Assembly (NCBI GenBank): GCA_950054485.1
Contig: CATLPD010000002.1
Location: 312,644 to 376,643 of the forward strand
Length of the DNA: 64,000 nucleotides
Direction: 5' to 3'
Source: an uncultured Alphaproteobacteria bacterium
GTDB taxonomy: Bacteria; Pseudomonadota; Alphaproteobacteria; Micavibrionales; CSBR16-224
Shown one piece after another: positions 16,828 to 24,709 of this stretch. The notes below the pieces were generated by a model, which saw nothing but the letters and a program-made list of their open reading frames with translations, was not told the DNA's origin and did no database searches. The first letter of the stretch is position 1. Each line of letters opens with the position of its first letter. The position numbers and the translations under genes are program-made.

Positions 16828-18027
16828 ATGGAGAAAGAATCTGCGAAACCAACACTAAAAGACCGCTTCAACGCCTTTACCAACCATAAAGTAGGACGCT
16901 GGGTTTGGAAATGGGTGTGGCCCTTTTCCAACAAGGTGGGATTTTCCGGATTGATTGCAATTATGGCAGGAAACCTTGCGGCACATGTTATGCTTGGGCA
17001 TATGTTGCCGGATATCGAGGATGTTGCGGAGGAATATAATATTAGCGAAGAAGCCATTGCTTCTGTCGAACCCTATGGAACTGTAAAGGTTCAAACAGAC
17101 AATCCCATTCACGCGTTACACGAAATGACACGTGCCCCCGGCGTATTAGGCCTTGCGGCATACGGAGTAAAAAAGCTGAGATTATCTTTTGCAAACGCTT
17201 ACGCGTATGCATCTCATACAATGACCCCTTTAAATCTCGTTTTCTCTGATTCCAGCCTCGCGCCATTCGGCGATGTTTGTGTTATAAACATTGAAAATGC
17301 CGCCCCGATACTCAGAGATAACAGTGATACAGAATTTTCAACTGACGAATTAATGTCATCAGAAACAGGCTTTGCATATTTTGCAATTTTTCACGAATTG
17401 CGACACTGCGCACGCGATCAAATGCATGGCACCCATGTTGAAATGGATGCCAATTATTATGCTGACAAAGCTATGAATATTCAGTTTGGCCGTGACTTTA
17501 ACCATAGATGGGAAATGCAGGTTGGCGGCGAATACGACTTTACCTTATACAAGGAAGCCCTTGATAACGGTAGGCCGATCCCTTCTTTAGATGAATTGCT
17601 AGCGGCCAATCAGCAAGTCAGAGACTATTATGACCGCAAATGGGAAGAAAGACAGGAAAGAATCGCTGAAGAGAGATTGCAAGCTGATCCGAGCCGAACC
17701 GAGCGTGATATTCAGGCAGAGTTAGAGCGTGAAGAAGAAGAATGGCAGGAAGAAGCAAAGACACGTATCGATAATACTATCGACTTAAGCGCTTTGATCG
17801 GAAGCGTTTATTCACTTTCTGACAACATCGGTTCTGATTTTTCCGAACTTGCACGTCGCCGTTTCGCACATACCCAATATGCTCAAATTGTCTGGTTAGA
17901 TCCAAATATTGATTACATTATTTCTGACGATGATCAGCAAGGGATTATTATCGCCAGAGAAGATGTGAAAAGATTACAGCAAGCCTCACGTTCCCGCGCA
18001 ACCCGACAGCCCCGCGTCGGGTCATAA
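16828..18027 (+). CDS. Putative membrane-anchored zinc metalloprotease-like protein
   Basis: A 399-aa protein of no named family I can assign. Residues 38-60 form one hydrophobic segment. The central region has FHELRHCARD (His codons in 17392-17406), a zincin-type HExxH motif. About 15 residues later comes HVEMDANYYAD, whose Glu/Asp could be the third zinc ligand of a gluzincin-like site. The second half is a long, highly charged helix (KWEERQERIAEERLQ onward), likely coiled coil. No Shine-Dalgarno is present; the start is predicted leaderless. A peptidase role is inferred from the motif alone; HExxH also occurs by chance. Confidence 0.72.
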   Translation: MEKESAKPTLKDRFNAFTNHKVGRWVWKWVWPFSNKVGFSGLIAIMAGNLAAHVMLGHMLPDIEDVAEEYNISEEAIASVEPYGTVKVQTDNPIHALHEMTRAPGVLGLAAYGVKKLRLSFANAYAYASHTMTPLNLVFSDSSLAPFGDVCVINIENAAPILRDNSDTEFSTDELMSSETGFAYFAIFHELRHCARDQMHGTHVEMDANYYADKAMNIQFGRDFNHRWEMQVGGEYDFTLYKEALDNGRPIPSLDELLAANQQVRDYYDRKWEERQERIAEERLQADPSRTERDIQAELEREEEEWQEEAKTRIDNTIDLSALIGSVYSLSDNIGSDFSELARRRFAHTQYAQIVWLDPNIDYIISDDDQQGIIIAREDVKRLQQASRSRATRQPRVGS

Positions 18028-18032
18028 AACCC

Positions 18033-18060
18033 TTGCATTTTACCAGAATCACTGTATAAA
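18033..18060 (+). promoter_or_regulatory. rpsF operon promoter
   Basis: TTGCAT (18033-18038), 16-base spacer, TATAAA (18055-18060). Predicted start near 18067, giving a leader of about 77 nt. Confidence 0.65.
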
Positions 18061-18068
18061 TACGCCAT

Positions 18069-18120
18069 TGCCCAACTGTGGGCAGAACATAACCTCGCTG
18101 GTTTACATGGTGAAACCGGC
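18069..18120 (+). promoter_or_regulatory. Structured leader of rpsF, candidate S6:S18 regulatory RNA
   Basis: Two hairpins fill the leader: TGCCCA-ACTG-TGGGCA (18069-18084), and GCTGGTTT (18097-18104) with AAACCGGC (18113-18120), eight pairs including one G-T. Leaders of rpsF operons in many bacteria bind an S6:S18 complex for autoregulation; whether this one does cannot be decided by eye. Confidence 0.45.
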
Positions 18121-18143
18121 TTTTAACCAAGAGGAGCATTTAT

Positions 18144-18473
18144 ATGCCTTTATACGAAACCGTGTTTATCGCACGGCAGGATCTTTCGACCAAGCAAACG
18201 GAAGAACTTGCAAAATCTTTTGAAGAAATTCTTTCAAACAACAAAGCCAAAGTTGCAAACACCGAGCATTGGGGCCTGCGTTCTCTGGCGTACCGCATCA
18301 ACAAAAACCGCAAAGGTCACTACGTATTGTTCCACATTGATGGCGCGTCTGACGCTATTGTTGAAATGGAACGCAACATGCGCCTGCATGAAGATGTCCT
18401 GCGTTTTATGACGGTCAAGGTTGACGAGTTCCCGAAAGACGGAACCATCATGATGAAAAAAGACGCTGCATAA
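18144..18473 (+). CDS. rpsF: 30S ribosomal protein bS6
   Basis: 109 aa. It begins MPLYETVFIARQDLS, and the ferredoxin-like core contains GLRSLAYRINKNRKGHYVLFHI. A strong AGAGGAG precedes the ATG. In the 30S platform it partners bS18, encoded next. The C-terminal extension is short and Lys-rich (MMKKDAA). First gene of the conserved rpsF-rpsR-rplI operon, which ends in a strong terminator. Confidence 0.98.
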   Translation: MPLYETVFIARQDLSTKQTEELAKSFEEILSNNKAKVANTEHWGLRSLAYRINKNRKGHYVLFHIDGASDAIVEMERNMRLHEDVLRFMTVKVDEFPKDGTIMMKKDAA

Positions 18474-18499
18474 GCGATTAGAGATCTAGGAGAACAATT

Positions 18500-18739
18500 A
18501 TGAGTCCAAAAAAAGCACCATTCTTCCGCCGCAAGAAAGTTTGTCCTTTCTCGGGTGAAGATTCACCGGCAATCGATTACAAAGATGTAAAACTGCTGGA
18601 GCGTTATATTTCCGAGCGTGGAAAAATCGTACCAAGCCGTATTACAGCCGTTTCACAAAAGAAACAGCGTCGCTTGTCACAAGCTATTAAACGTGCCCGC
18701 TACTTGGCTTTACTGCCATACGCTGGTAACCACAAGTAA
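18500..18739 (+). CDS. rpsR: 30S ribosomal protein bS18
   Basis: 79 aa. Key block [25 protein letters not shown] is followed by the basic RNA-binding stretch [21 protein letters not shown]. The Cys near residue 15 (KKVCPFSGE) belongs to the zinc-free or single-Cys form common in Proteobacteria. Ribosome-binding site TAGGAG. 26 bases downstream of rpsF and 24 upstream of rplI. Confidence 0.98.
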   Translation: MSPKKAPFFRRKKVCPFSGEDSPAIDYKDVKLLERYISERGKIVPSRITAVSQKKQRRLSQAIKRARYLALLPYAGNHK

Positions 18740-18763
18740 CCCGAATTTCGAAAGGATAAAACA

Positions 18764-19378
18764 ATGCAGGTTATTTTATTAGAACGCGTTGAAAAACTGG
18801 GAAATATGGGTGACACCGTCACAGTAAAACCTGGTTACGCACGTAACTACCTGATGCCGCAAAACAAAGCTTTGCGCGCAACACAAGATAACATCGCCTA
18901 TTTCGAGGCGCAAAAGAAACAAATTCAGGCCGAAAGCGACAAGCGCAAAGCTGATGCTGAAAAAGCCTTGAAGAAAGTTGACGGCATCACAGTTGCCCTG
19001 ATCCGTCAGGCATCTGAAGGTGGTCAGCTTTACGGTTCAGTTGCAGCCCGTGATATTGCCGGTGTTGTAAACGAAAAAGCAGGCAAAGGCCTGGTTGACA
19101 AGAAAATGGTTATCGTTGAGCAAAACTACAAATCACTTGGTCTATACCCTGTGCGTATTGCTCTGCACCCTGAAGTGATTGCGGAAGTGACCATCAACAT
19201 CGCACGTACCCTTGAAGAAGCCAAAGTTCAGGAAGACCGTGGCGAAGCATTGGTAACAGAAGAGCATGAACCAGATCTGGCGACACAAGCCGTTGAAACT
19301 GTTGCAGAAGAAGAAAAACCTGCAGAAGCCGAAGCTTCTGAAGGTGAAGACAGCACGGAAGAACAACCTGCTGCATAA
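18764..19378 (+). CDS. rplI: 50S ribosomal protein bL9 with acidic tail
   Basis: 204 aa. The N-terminal domain MQVILLERVEKLGNMGDTV and GYARNYLMP are diagnostic; a long connecting helix and the C-terminal domain (GQLYGSVAARDIA) follow. The last 45 residues form a Glu/Ala-rich acidic tail, longer than in model bL9 proteins but common in alphaproteobacteria. GAAAGGA precedes the ATG. Last gene of the operon. Confidence 0.97.
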   Translation: MQVILLERVEKLGNMGDTVTVKPGYARNYLMPQNKALRATQDNIAYFEAQKKQIQAESDKRKADAEKALKKVDGITVALIRQASEGGQLYGSVAARDIAGVVNEKAGKGLVDKKMVIVEQNYKSLGLYPVRIALHPEVIAEVTINIARTLEEAKVQEDRGEALVTEEHEPDLATQAVETVAEEEKPAEAEASEGEDSTEEQPAA

Positions 19379-19397
19379 GACTTCAAGAATTGAATTG

Positions 19398-19425
19398 AAA
19401 AAGCCGGGTTTATCCCGGCTTTTTT
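19398..19425 (+). terminator. Intrinsic terminator of the rpsF-rpsR-rplI operon
   Basis: AAAAAGCCGGG (19398-19408), 5-base loop, CCCGGCTTTTTT (19414-19425). The symmetric A/T flanks also let it act for the converging minus-strand pair. Confidence 0.93.
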
Positions 19426-19428
19426 GAT

Positions 19429-19857
19429 TTATGGCACTATGAATACATCGCGCTTAGGTCGCCGCGTGCTTTTAGGCAACTGTGATGTCAGGTGTTTCAT
19501 CCTGTGGTGCATTCTTTTAATCGTCTCTTCTTCATTCTCAAACTTTTCAGCATATTGCTGCAATGTGTTAAGGCTTATAACTTTTTCATCCACAGGCATT
19601 GCTTGCCAACTTGTCTTTAGAATATTGATTTCCCTGTTCAACAAATTATATACGGAGATATGCTCGTTTGAGCCGCTTAAAACCATCGCATGCTCTAGAA
19701 GGTGCAAAAACTCAGCATTCTGGTAATGACACCATAGCATATCAATATAGTCGTTTCGGACTTCATCCAATGTTTCAACAAGATGTGTAAAACGATCGTG
19801 AACACGGTTAATTGTTTGATTAAATTCAGAATTTAGATTTGTTACTTTTGTTTGCAT
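19429..19857 (-). CDS. Hypothetical helical protein, downstream member of a pair
   Basis: 142 aa from ATG 19857, which lies 13 bases after the upstream gene's stop and has AAGG about 12 bases upstream. An alternative start at 19932 would overlap the upstream gene by 62 bases. The sequence is nearly all alpha-helical in character with heptad-like spacing (NQTINRVHDRFTHLVETLDEVRNDYIDML) and a basic Arg/Lys end. No signal or membrane segment. I do not recognise it. Size, composition and order parallel the upstream gene, so a remote paralogue relation is possible but not demonstrated. Confidence 0.65.
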   Translation of the reverse strand: MQTKVTNLNSEFNQTINRVHDRFTHLVETLDEVRNDYIDMLWCHYQNAEFLHLLEHAMVLSGSNEHISVYNLLNREINILKTSWQAMPVDEKVISLNTLQQYAEKFENEEETIKRMHHRMKHLTSQLPKSTRRPKRDVFIVP

Positions 19858-19870
19858 TCGACTGATGACC

Positions 19871-20377
19871 TTAAAGTTTGGGTGCGGGATTTGCTTTAGG
19901 CTTTTTACCAATATCCTGTTCAGCAATCTCATACACCTCTACCAATTGGAAATGCTGTTTTAATCCACGGCGCTTTATGATGTCCGGCTTCATCTCATGC
20001 AGCTCTTGAAGGTCTTTATTTAAATCTTGCAACAATTGACCTGCAAAGCTTACAGCGTGATCATAATGACCGCGCAGCATTTCTATTTCACGAAATGTAT
20101 CATCAAAAATAGGCTCCTCGCTTTTCATGTCGTCGATATACATCGTGTTAACGTAGTCAAAGCGATCTTTCAAATGTTCATTACCTGCATAAGAAGCAAT
20201 ACGCTCTAATCGCTCCAGAAAGCAATCAGCCAGTTTTTCGTGCTCCAGGGCGACCGAAACAACTGATTGGCGCAACTGTATTAAAGTCTCGTCAAACTCT
20301 TCTTTTACTATAAGCATATCCTGCATCATGCGGAATAAATACATTTTCTGGCTAGGAACGGGTTTCGCGTTGCTCAT
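19871..20377 (-). CDS. Hypothetical helical protein, upstream member of a pair
   Basis: 168 aa, ATG with CAGGAT eight bases upstream. Predominantly helical and charged, with heptad-like segments (FDETLIQLRQSVVSVALEHEKLADCFLERLERI) and a Lys/Pro-rich tail (GKKPKANPAPKL). No recognised domain, signal peptide or membrane segment. It has its own promoter divergent from dnaB and is cotranscribed with the next small gene; both converge on the rplI terminator. Confidence 0.7.
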   Translation of the reverse strand: MSNAKPVPSQKMYLFRMMQDMLIVKEEFDETLIQLRQSVVSVALEHEKLADCFLERLERIASYAGNEHLKDRFDYVNTMYIDDMKSEEPIFDDTFREIEMLRGHYDHAVSFAGQLLQDLNKDLQELHEMKPDIIKRRGLKQHFQLVEVYEIAEQDIGKKPKANPAPKL

Positions 20378-20409
20378 AAGTAAATCCTGAATCTTATTAT
20401 CTTATGACA

Positions 20410-20438
20410 ATACTAGGCGATAATTTATAATTTTGCAA
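20410..20438 (-). promoter_or_regulatory. Promoter of the helical ORFan pair
   Basis: Minus strand: TTGCAA (20438-20433), 17-base spacer, TAGTAT (20415-20410); predicted start near 20403. Confidence 0.5.
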
Positions 20439-20446
20439 GAAACAAA

Positions 20447-20475
20447 TTGCATAATTCGTTATTTTTCGCTACTTT
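20447..20475 (+). promoter_or_regulatory. dnaB promoter (leaderless arrangement)
   Basis: TTGCAT (20447-20452), 17-base spacer, TACTTT (20470-20475). The -10 ends six bases before ATG 20482 and no Shine-Dalgarno is present, so transcription should begin at the start codon. Confidence 0.6.
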
Positions 20476-20481
20476 TCGCAT

Positions 20482-21981
20482 ATGAATACAACCAGCCCCC
20501 TTTCACAAGTTGCCGCAGCAAACGATTCTGCCACGCGCCGTACGATGCCCCATAACAACGAGGCAGAACAGGTCCTTTTGGGTGCGCTGCTGGTTAATAA
20601 CAACAATCTTGAAAAAGTATCTGAATTTCTAAAATCGCAGCATTTCTATACAGACATTCATGCCCGTATATTTGAAGCCGTTTCAAAATTGGTTGATCGT
20701 GGGCAAGATGCCAGCCCGATTACATTAAAACAGTATTTTGCAGATGATGAAGCCTTGAAAGATTTGGGTGGCGGTCAGTATCTGGATGATCTGGCGGATA
20801 ACATTATCTCTGTTGTCGATGTTTATGAATTCGGCCGCCAGATTTACGAATTGCATTTGCGTCGTGCGCTGATTGTTCTGGGTGAAGACGTTGTAAATAA
20901 CGCATACAAGCCCGACATTGACCTTGGCCCCTCTGAACAAATCGGTCAGGCCGAACAGCAATTGTTCGAACTGGCAACACAAGGCGATTTCAAGGGCGGT
21001 TTTATCCCCCTGCTCGATTCCGTAACGGCTGCTATTAAAACGGCAGAGAAAGCCTATCAGCATGATGGCGGTATTACAGGCGTAACCACAGGCTTGCTTG
21101 ATCTTGATAAGAAACTGGGCGGGCTTCAGGGCTCTGACCTTTTGATCCTTGCCGGACGTCCATCAATGGGTAAGTCGGCTTTGGCTACGAACATTGCCTA
21201 TAATGCGGCCAAACGATTTGCCCAAACAAATGGTGAAGAAGGCGCTGCCGTCGGTATCTTCCAGATGGAGATGTCAGCCGAGCAGCTAGCCAATCGTATT
21301 CTGGCAGATGAAACAGGTATTCCATCAGATCAAATTCGTCGCGGTGAAATCAAAGATACGGACTTTCAAAAATTTGTCGAAGCCTCAACCCTCATGAGCA
21401 AGATTCCATTGTTCATTGATGATACACCGGGCTTAACGGTCAATTCGATCCGTACACGCGCGCGTCGTTTGAAACGCACACACAACCTTGGCCTTTTGGT
21501 AATTGACTATTTGCAGCTGCTCATGGGTTCCAGTAAATCCAGTCAGGCAAACCGGGTACAGGAAGTATCAGAGATTTCACGTGGTCTTAAAATTCTGGCC
21601 AAAGAATTGCAAATTCCTGTTATCGCACTTGCGCAGCTTTCGCGTGCCGTTGAACAACGCGACAACAAACGCCCGCAATTATCCGACCTTCGTGAATCAG
21701 GGTCGATCGAGCAGGATGCCGATGTCGTGATGTTCGTTTACCGTGAACAATATTATCTGGAACGTGACGAGCCCGCACGCAGACCCGAGGAAGACGAAGC
21801 CCGCTTTAACGAGCGTTATTCGGACTGGCAGGAACGTTGCCAGCAGGCCCATGGCATTGCCGAATGTATCGTTGCTAAACAACGTCATGGTCCAATCGGT
21901 ACGGTTCGCATGCAATTTACAGGTGAATTCACACGCTTTAGCGATCTGGATATGCACCATGATTATGCCGTCTCCGAGTGA
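20482..21981 (+). CDS. dnaB: Replicative DNA helicase
   Basis: Hexameric 5'-3' helicase of the replication fork. 499 aa. The N-terminal helical domain starts at PHNNEAEQVLLGALL. The RecA-like C-terminal domain has Walker A GRPSMGKSAL, Walker B LLVIDYLQLLMG, the PVIALAQLSR motif, and DLRESGSIEQDADVVMFVYR. An insertion with RRPEEDEARFNERY near residue 435 is typical of alphaproteobacteria. The ATG has no ribosome-binding site (leaderless prediction). alr overlaps its end, so the two are cotranscribed. This order after rpsF-rpsR-rplI is widely conserved. Confidence 0.97.
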   Translation: MNTTSPLSQVAAANDSATRRTMPHNNEAEQVLLGALLVNNNNLEKVSEFLKSQHFYTDIHARIFEAVSKLVDRGQDASPITLKQYFADDEALKDLGGGQYLDDLADNIISVVDVYEFGRQIYELHLRRALIVLGEDVVNNAYKPDIDLGPSEQIGQAEQQLFELATQGDFKGGFIPLLDSVTAAIKTAEKAYQHDGGITGVTTGLLDLDKKLGGLQGSDLLILAGRPSMGKSALATNIAYNAAKRFAQTNGEEGAAVGIFQMEMSAEQLANRILADETGIPSDQIRRGEIKDTDFQKFVEASTLMSKIPLFIDDTPGLTVNSIRTRARRLKRTHNLGLLVIDYLQLLMGSSKSSQANRVQEVSEISRGLKILAKELQIPVIALAQLSRAVEQRDNKRPQLSDLRESGSIEQDADVVMFVYREQYYLERDEPARRPEEDEARFNERYSDWQERCQQAHGIAECIVAKQRHGPIGTVRMQFTGEFTRFSDLDMHHDYAVSE

Positions 21982-21986
21982 CAACC

Positions 21987-23051
21987 ATGACACGTGGTTT
22001 AGAGCTTAATATCGATATCGGCGCACTTGCCAAAAATTACCGTACAATTGAAAACCGCCTGCAGGGTCAATCGCAAATGTCTGTCGCTGTAAAAGCAGAC
22101 GCATATGGCCTTGGCATTGAAAAACTGGCCCCCCTCTTCTATGAACTTGGTTGCCGGAATTTCTTTGTTGCACGTACAGGTGAAGCAATGGAGCTGAATA
22201 ATATACTCCCCAAAAAACGGCAGATCTATGTATTAGATGGCGTTAAATCATTTGATGAAAATATTTTGTTTAAAAACAACAATATAACGCCTGTTGTTAA
22301 TACATTGCATCAAATGCGATACGTCAGGGATATTCCTGTCGTTTTACATTTTGATACGGGAATGAACAGGCTGGGCTTGTCATTTAATAGCATTCAAAAA
22401 ATCAAGAGGCTTGAGGCTGATATCAAATTTATCATGACGCATGCAGCCAGCGCGGATGAACCGAACAATATTCAAACAGACCAGCAATTTAAAAACTTTG
22501 CGCGCATTCGCCAGCATTTTAAAAATATTCCGGCATCTTTTGCGAATTCAGCAGCCAGCTTTTCCAATTCGGAATGGCACCTTGACCTGGTCAGACCCGG
22601 CATCGCACTTTACGGCGGCGAATCCTTGCCGCATGATCAAACACATATTGAAAATGTCGTCTCGCTTTATGCGCCTGTCTTGCAAACCCGATCTTTGCTT
22701 AAGGGAGAGACAGTCGGATACGGCGCAACCTACAAAGCTGAAAGACCGATTGAAACTGCAACGCTGGGCATCGGCTATGCCGACGGATTATTCCGCCAAC
22801 TCAGCAATACCGGATCTGTGTATTATCGTGGACAGAAATGCCCGATTATCGGACGCGTTTCAATGGATTTAACAATCATAGATATTTCAAATTGCAGCCC
22901 GAAACCTAAGACAGACGATATGGTTGAGATTTTAGGCCCCTATCAAAGCGTCGATGATTTAGCGCGCGATGCAGATACAATCGGATATGATGTTCTTACA
23001 AGGCTTGGAAAATCCATAAAAAAGTGCTATTCCAATGAAAGTATTTCCTAA
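21987..23051 (+). CDS. alr: Alanine racemase
   Basis: PLP enzyme making D-alanine for peptidoglycan. 354 aa from ATG 21987; a GTG at 21978 overlapping the dnaB stop by four bases is an equally possible coupled start. The PLP lysine is in VAVKADAYGLG, and the second catalytic residue is the Tyr in VGYGATYKA. RPGIALYG and GRVSMDLTIIDI are family blocks. The sequence is somewhat shorter and more divergent than model Alr proteins (GMNRLGLSF is clear). Followed after 12 bases by mlaE with its own TAAGGAG. Confidence 0.93.
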   Translation: MTRGLELNIDIGALAKNYRTIENRLQGQSQMSVAVKADAYGLGIEKLAPLFYELGCRNFFVARTGEAMELNNILPKKRQIYVLDGVKSFDENILFKNNNITPVVNTLHQMRYVRDIPVVLHFDTGMNRLGLSFNSIQKIKRLEADIKFIMTHAASADEPNNIQTDQQFKNFARIRQHFKNIPASFANSAASFSNSEWHLDLVRPGIALYGGESLPHDQTHIENVVSLYAPVLQTRSLLKGETVGYGATYKAERPIETATLGIGYADGLFRQLSNTGSVYYRGQKCPIIGRVSMDLTIIDISNCSPKPKTDDMVEILGPYQSVDDLARDADTIGYDVLTRLGKSIKKCYSNESIS

Positions 23052-23063
23052 GGAGATTTTATC

Positions 23064-23903
23064 GTGAATGATACCAACGTCAGGCAACGTAAAACAGCCT
23101 ATAACCCCATCGGTTTTGTTCTGATGCAGGTTCTGAACGCATGCACAAAAGTCGGACAGATGATTTTGGGATTCTTTGCCGGCGTCGGGAAATTGTCGCT
23201 GTTCACAGCGCGCGGCATCAAAAGCTGCTTTACGCCCCCGTTTTATGCGCGTCATATAGGCCGTCAACTGGTTGATATCGGCTATTATTCCCTGCCCGTT
23301 GTCGGGCTGACCGCCCTATTCACCGGTATGGTTCTGGCCCTTCAGTCTTATACGGGTTTTGCACGTTTCAATGCTGAAAGCGCGATTGCGAATGTGGTTG
23401 TCCTTTCAATCACACGTGAACTAGCGCCTGTTCTTGCCGGCTTGATGGTCGCAGGCCGCATCGGGGCATCTATCGCAGCCGAAATCGCCACAATGCGGGT
23501 GACAGAGCAAATTGACGCACTGGTAACACTTTCAACTAATCCATTTAAATACCTGATCGCACCGCGCCTGATCGCCGGAACGCTGATGCTGCCCGTTCTG
23601 GTTCTGATTGCAGATATTATCGGTGTTATGGGTGGTTATGCCGTCAGTGTTTATTCTTTAGGCTTTCTTCCAGAAAGCTATTTAAGACAAACATGGGATT
23701 TTCTGCAGTTTATAGATGTATTCTCGGGCTTGGTTAAGGCCGCTGTTTTCGGTTTCATTGTAACTTTGATGGGTTGCTATTACGGTTATTATTCCGGTCG
23801 CGGTGCACAAGGTGTGGGGTCGGCAACGATTAACGCTGTTGTTTCCTCATCTATTTTAATTTTGGTCTTCAACTATGTTCTGACGCAGGTATTTTTCTCA
23901 TGA
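23064..23903 (+). CDS. mlaE: Mla-type lipid ABC transporter permease
   Basis: Inner-membrane permease of the system that moves phospholipids between outer and inner membrane. GTG start with TAAGGAG at good spacing. About five hydrophobic segments; family blocks are GLTALFTGMVLALQSY, LTRELAPVLAGLMVAGRIGASIAAEIATM and the Glu/Thr-rich MRVTEQIDAL. It ends overlapping mlaF by four bases (ATGA), so translation is coupled. The substrate-binding partner mlaD is 6.4 kb away rather than adjacent. Confidence 0.94.
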   Translation: MNDTNVRQRKTAYNPIGFVLMQVLNACTKVGQMILGFFAGVGKLSLFTARGIKSCFTPPFYARHIGRQLVDIGYYSLPVVGLTALFTGMVLALQSYTGFARFNAESAIANVVVLSITRELAPVLAGLMVAGRIGASIAAEIATMRVTEQIDALVTLSTNPFKYLIAPRLIAGTLMLPVLVLIADIIGVMGGYAVSVYSLGFLPESYLRQTWDFLQFIDVFSGLVKAAVFGFIVTLMGCYYGYYSGRGAQGVGSATINAVVSSSILILVFNYVLTQVFFS

Positions 23904-24697
23904 TTGCAAATACAAAAATAGGAAAAGACGGTGCGCAGGCAAAACTTGTCTTGGATAACGTTCACAAAAGCTTTGGTCAACACCATGTACTTGACGGTAT
24001 AGACCTCTCTGTTCCAAAGGGAAAATCACTGGTCGTCATTGGCGGATCGGGATCCGGGAAATCCGTCATGTTAAAATGTGCCTTGGGCCTGATGCAGCCC
24101 GACAGCGGACACGTGCGCGTGGATGGTGTGGACACGACAGAATACGATACTGAACAGCGTAATGAATTGATGAAAAAATTTGGAATGCTATTTCAAGGCG
24201 GCGCCCTGTTTGACAGTCTTCCGATCTGGGAAAATGTTGCCTTTGGCCTTTTGCAAAACACGGATATATCAAAGAAAGACGCGCGTGACGTTGCGATCGA
24301 CAAGCTGCGCGCTGTAGGATTAGGATCAAAAATTGCGGATCAGTTCCCGGCCGAGCTTTCTGGCGGTATGCAAAAACGTGTATCATTGGCCCGCGCTATT
24401 GCGAGCGATCCTGAAATCATCTTTTTTGATGAACCCACAACGGGGCTGGACCCCATTATGGCTGATGTTATTAATGACCTGATTATCAAATGCCGTGAGG
24501 ACTTGGGTGCGACTACTCTATCTATCACTCATGATATGGCCAGCGCACGAAAAATCGCCGATAACATCGCGATGCTCTACCGTGGAAAAATTATTTGGCA
24601 TGGTAAGGCTGGAGAAATTGAAAATTCGAACAATAATTATGTAGACCAGTTTGTACATGGTCGGGCTGATGGCCCAATAAAAATGGATGTGGCCTAA
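23900..24697 (+). CDS. mlaF: Mla-type lipid ABC transporter ATPase
   Basis: 265 aa. Walker A GGSGSGKSV, Q loop in MLFQGGALFD, signature LSGGMQKRVSLARA, Walker B IIFFDEPTTGLDP and the switch His in SITHDM. The FQGGALFDS sequence and the C-terminal extension fit MlaF. It starts inside the mlaE stop, and PBP1A follows after 12 bases, so lipid transport and peptidoglycan synthesis genes are probably on one transcript. Confidence 0.95.
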   Translation: MIANTKIGKDGAQAKLVLDNVHKSFGQHHVLDGIDLSVPKGKSLVVIGGSGSGKSVMLKCALGLMQPDSGHVRVDGVDTTEYDTEQRNELMKKFGMLFQGGALFDSLPIWENVAFGLLQNTDISKKDARDVAIDKLRAVGLGSKIADQFPAELSGGMQKRVSLARAIASDPEIIFFDEPTTGLDPIMADVINDLIIKCREDLGATTLSITHDMASARKIADNIAMLYRGKIIWHGKAGEIENSNNNYVDQFVHGRADGPIKMDVA

Positions 24698-24709
24698 AAG
24701 AGAGAATCA

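Noticed and set aside
18001-18022. ACCCGAC/GTCGGGT hairpin at the end of the metalloprotease-like gene
   Set aside because: No T run follows and it lies inside codons; it may still slow transcription before rpsF but cannot be called a terminator.
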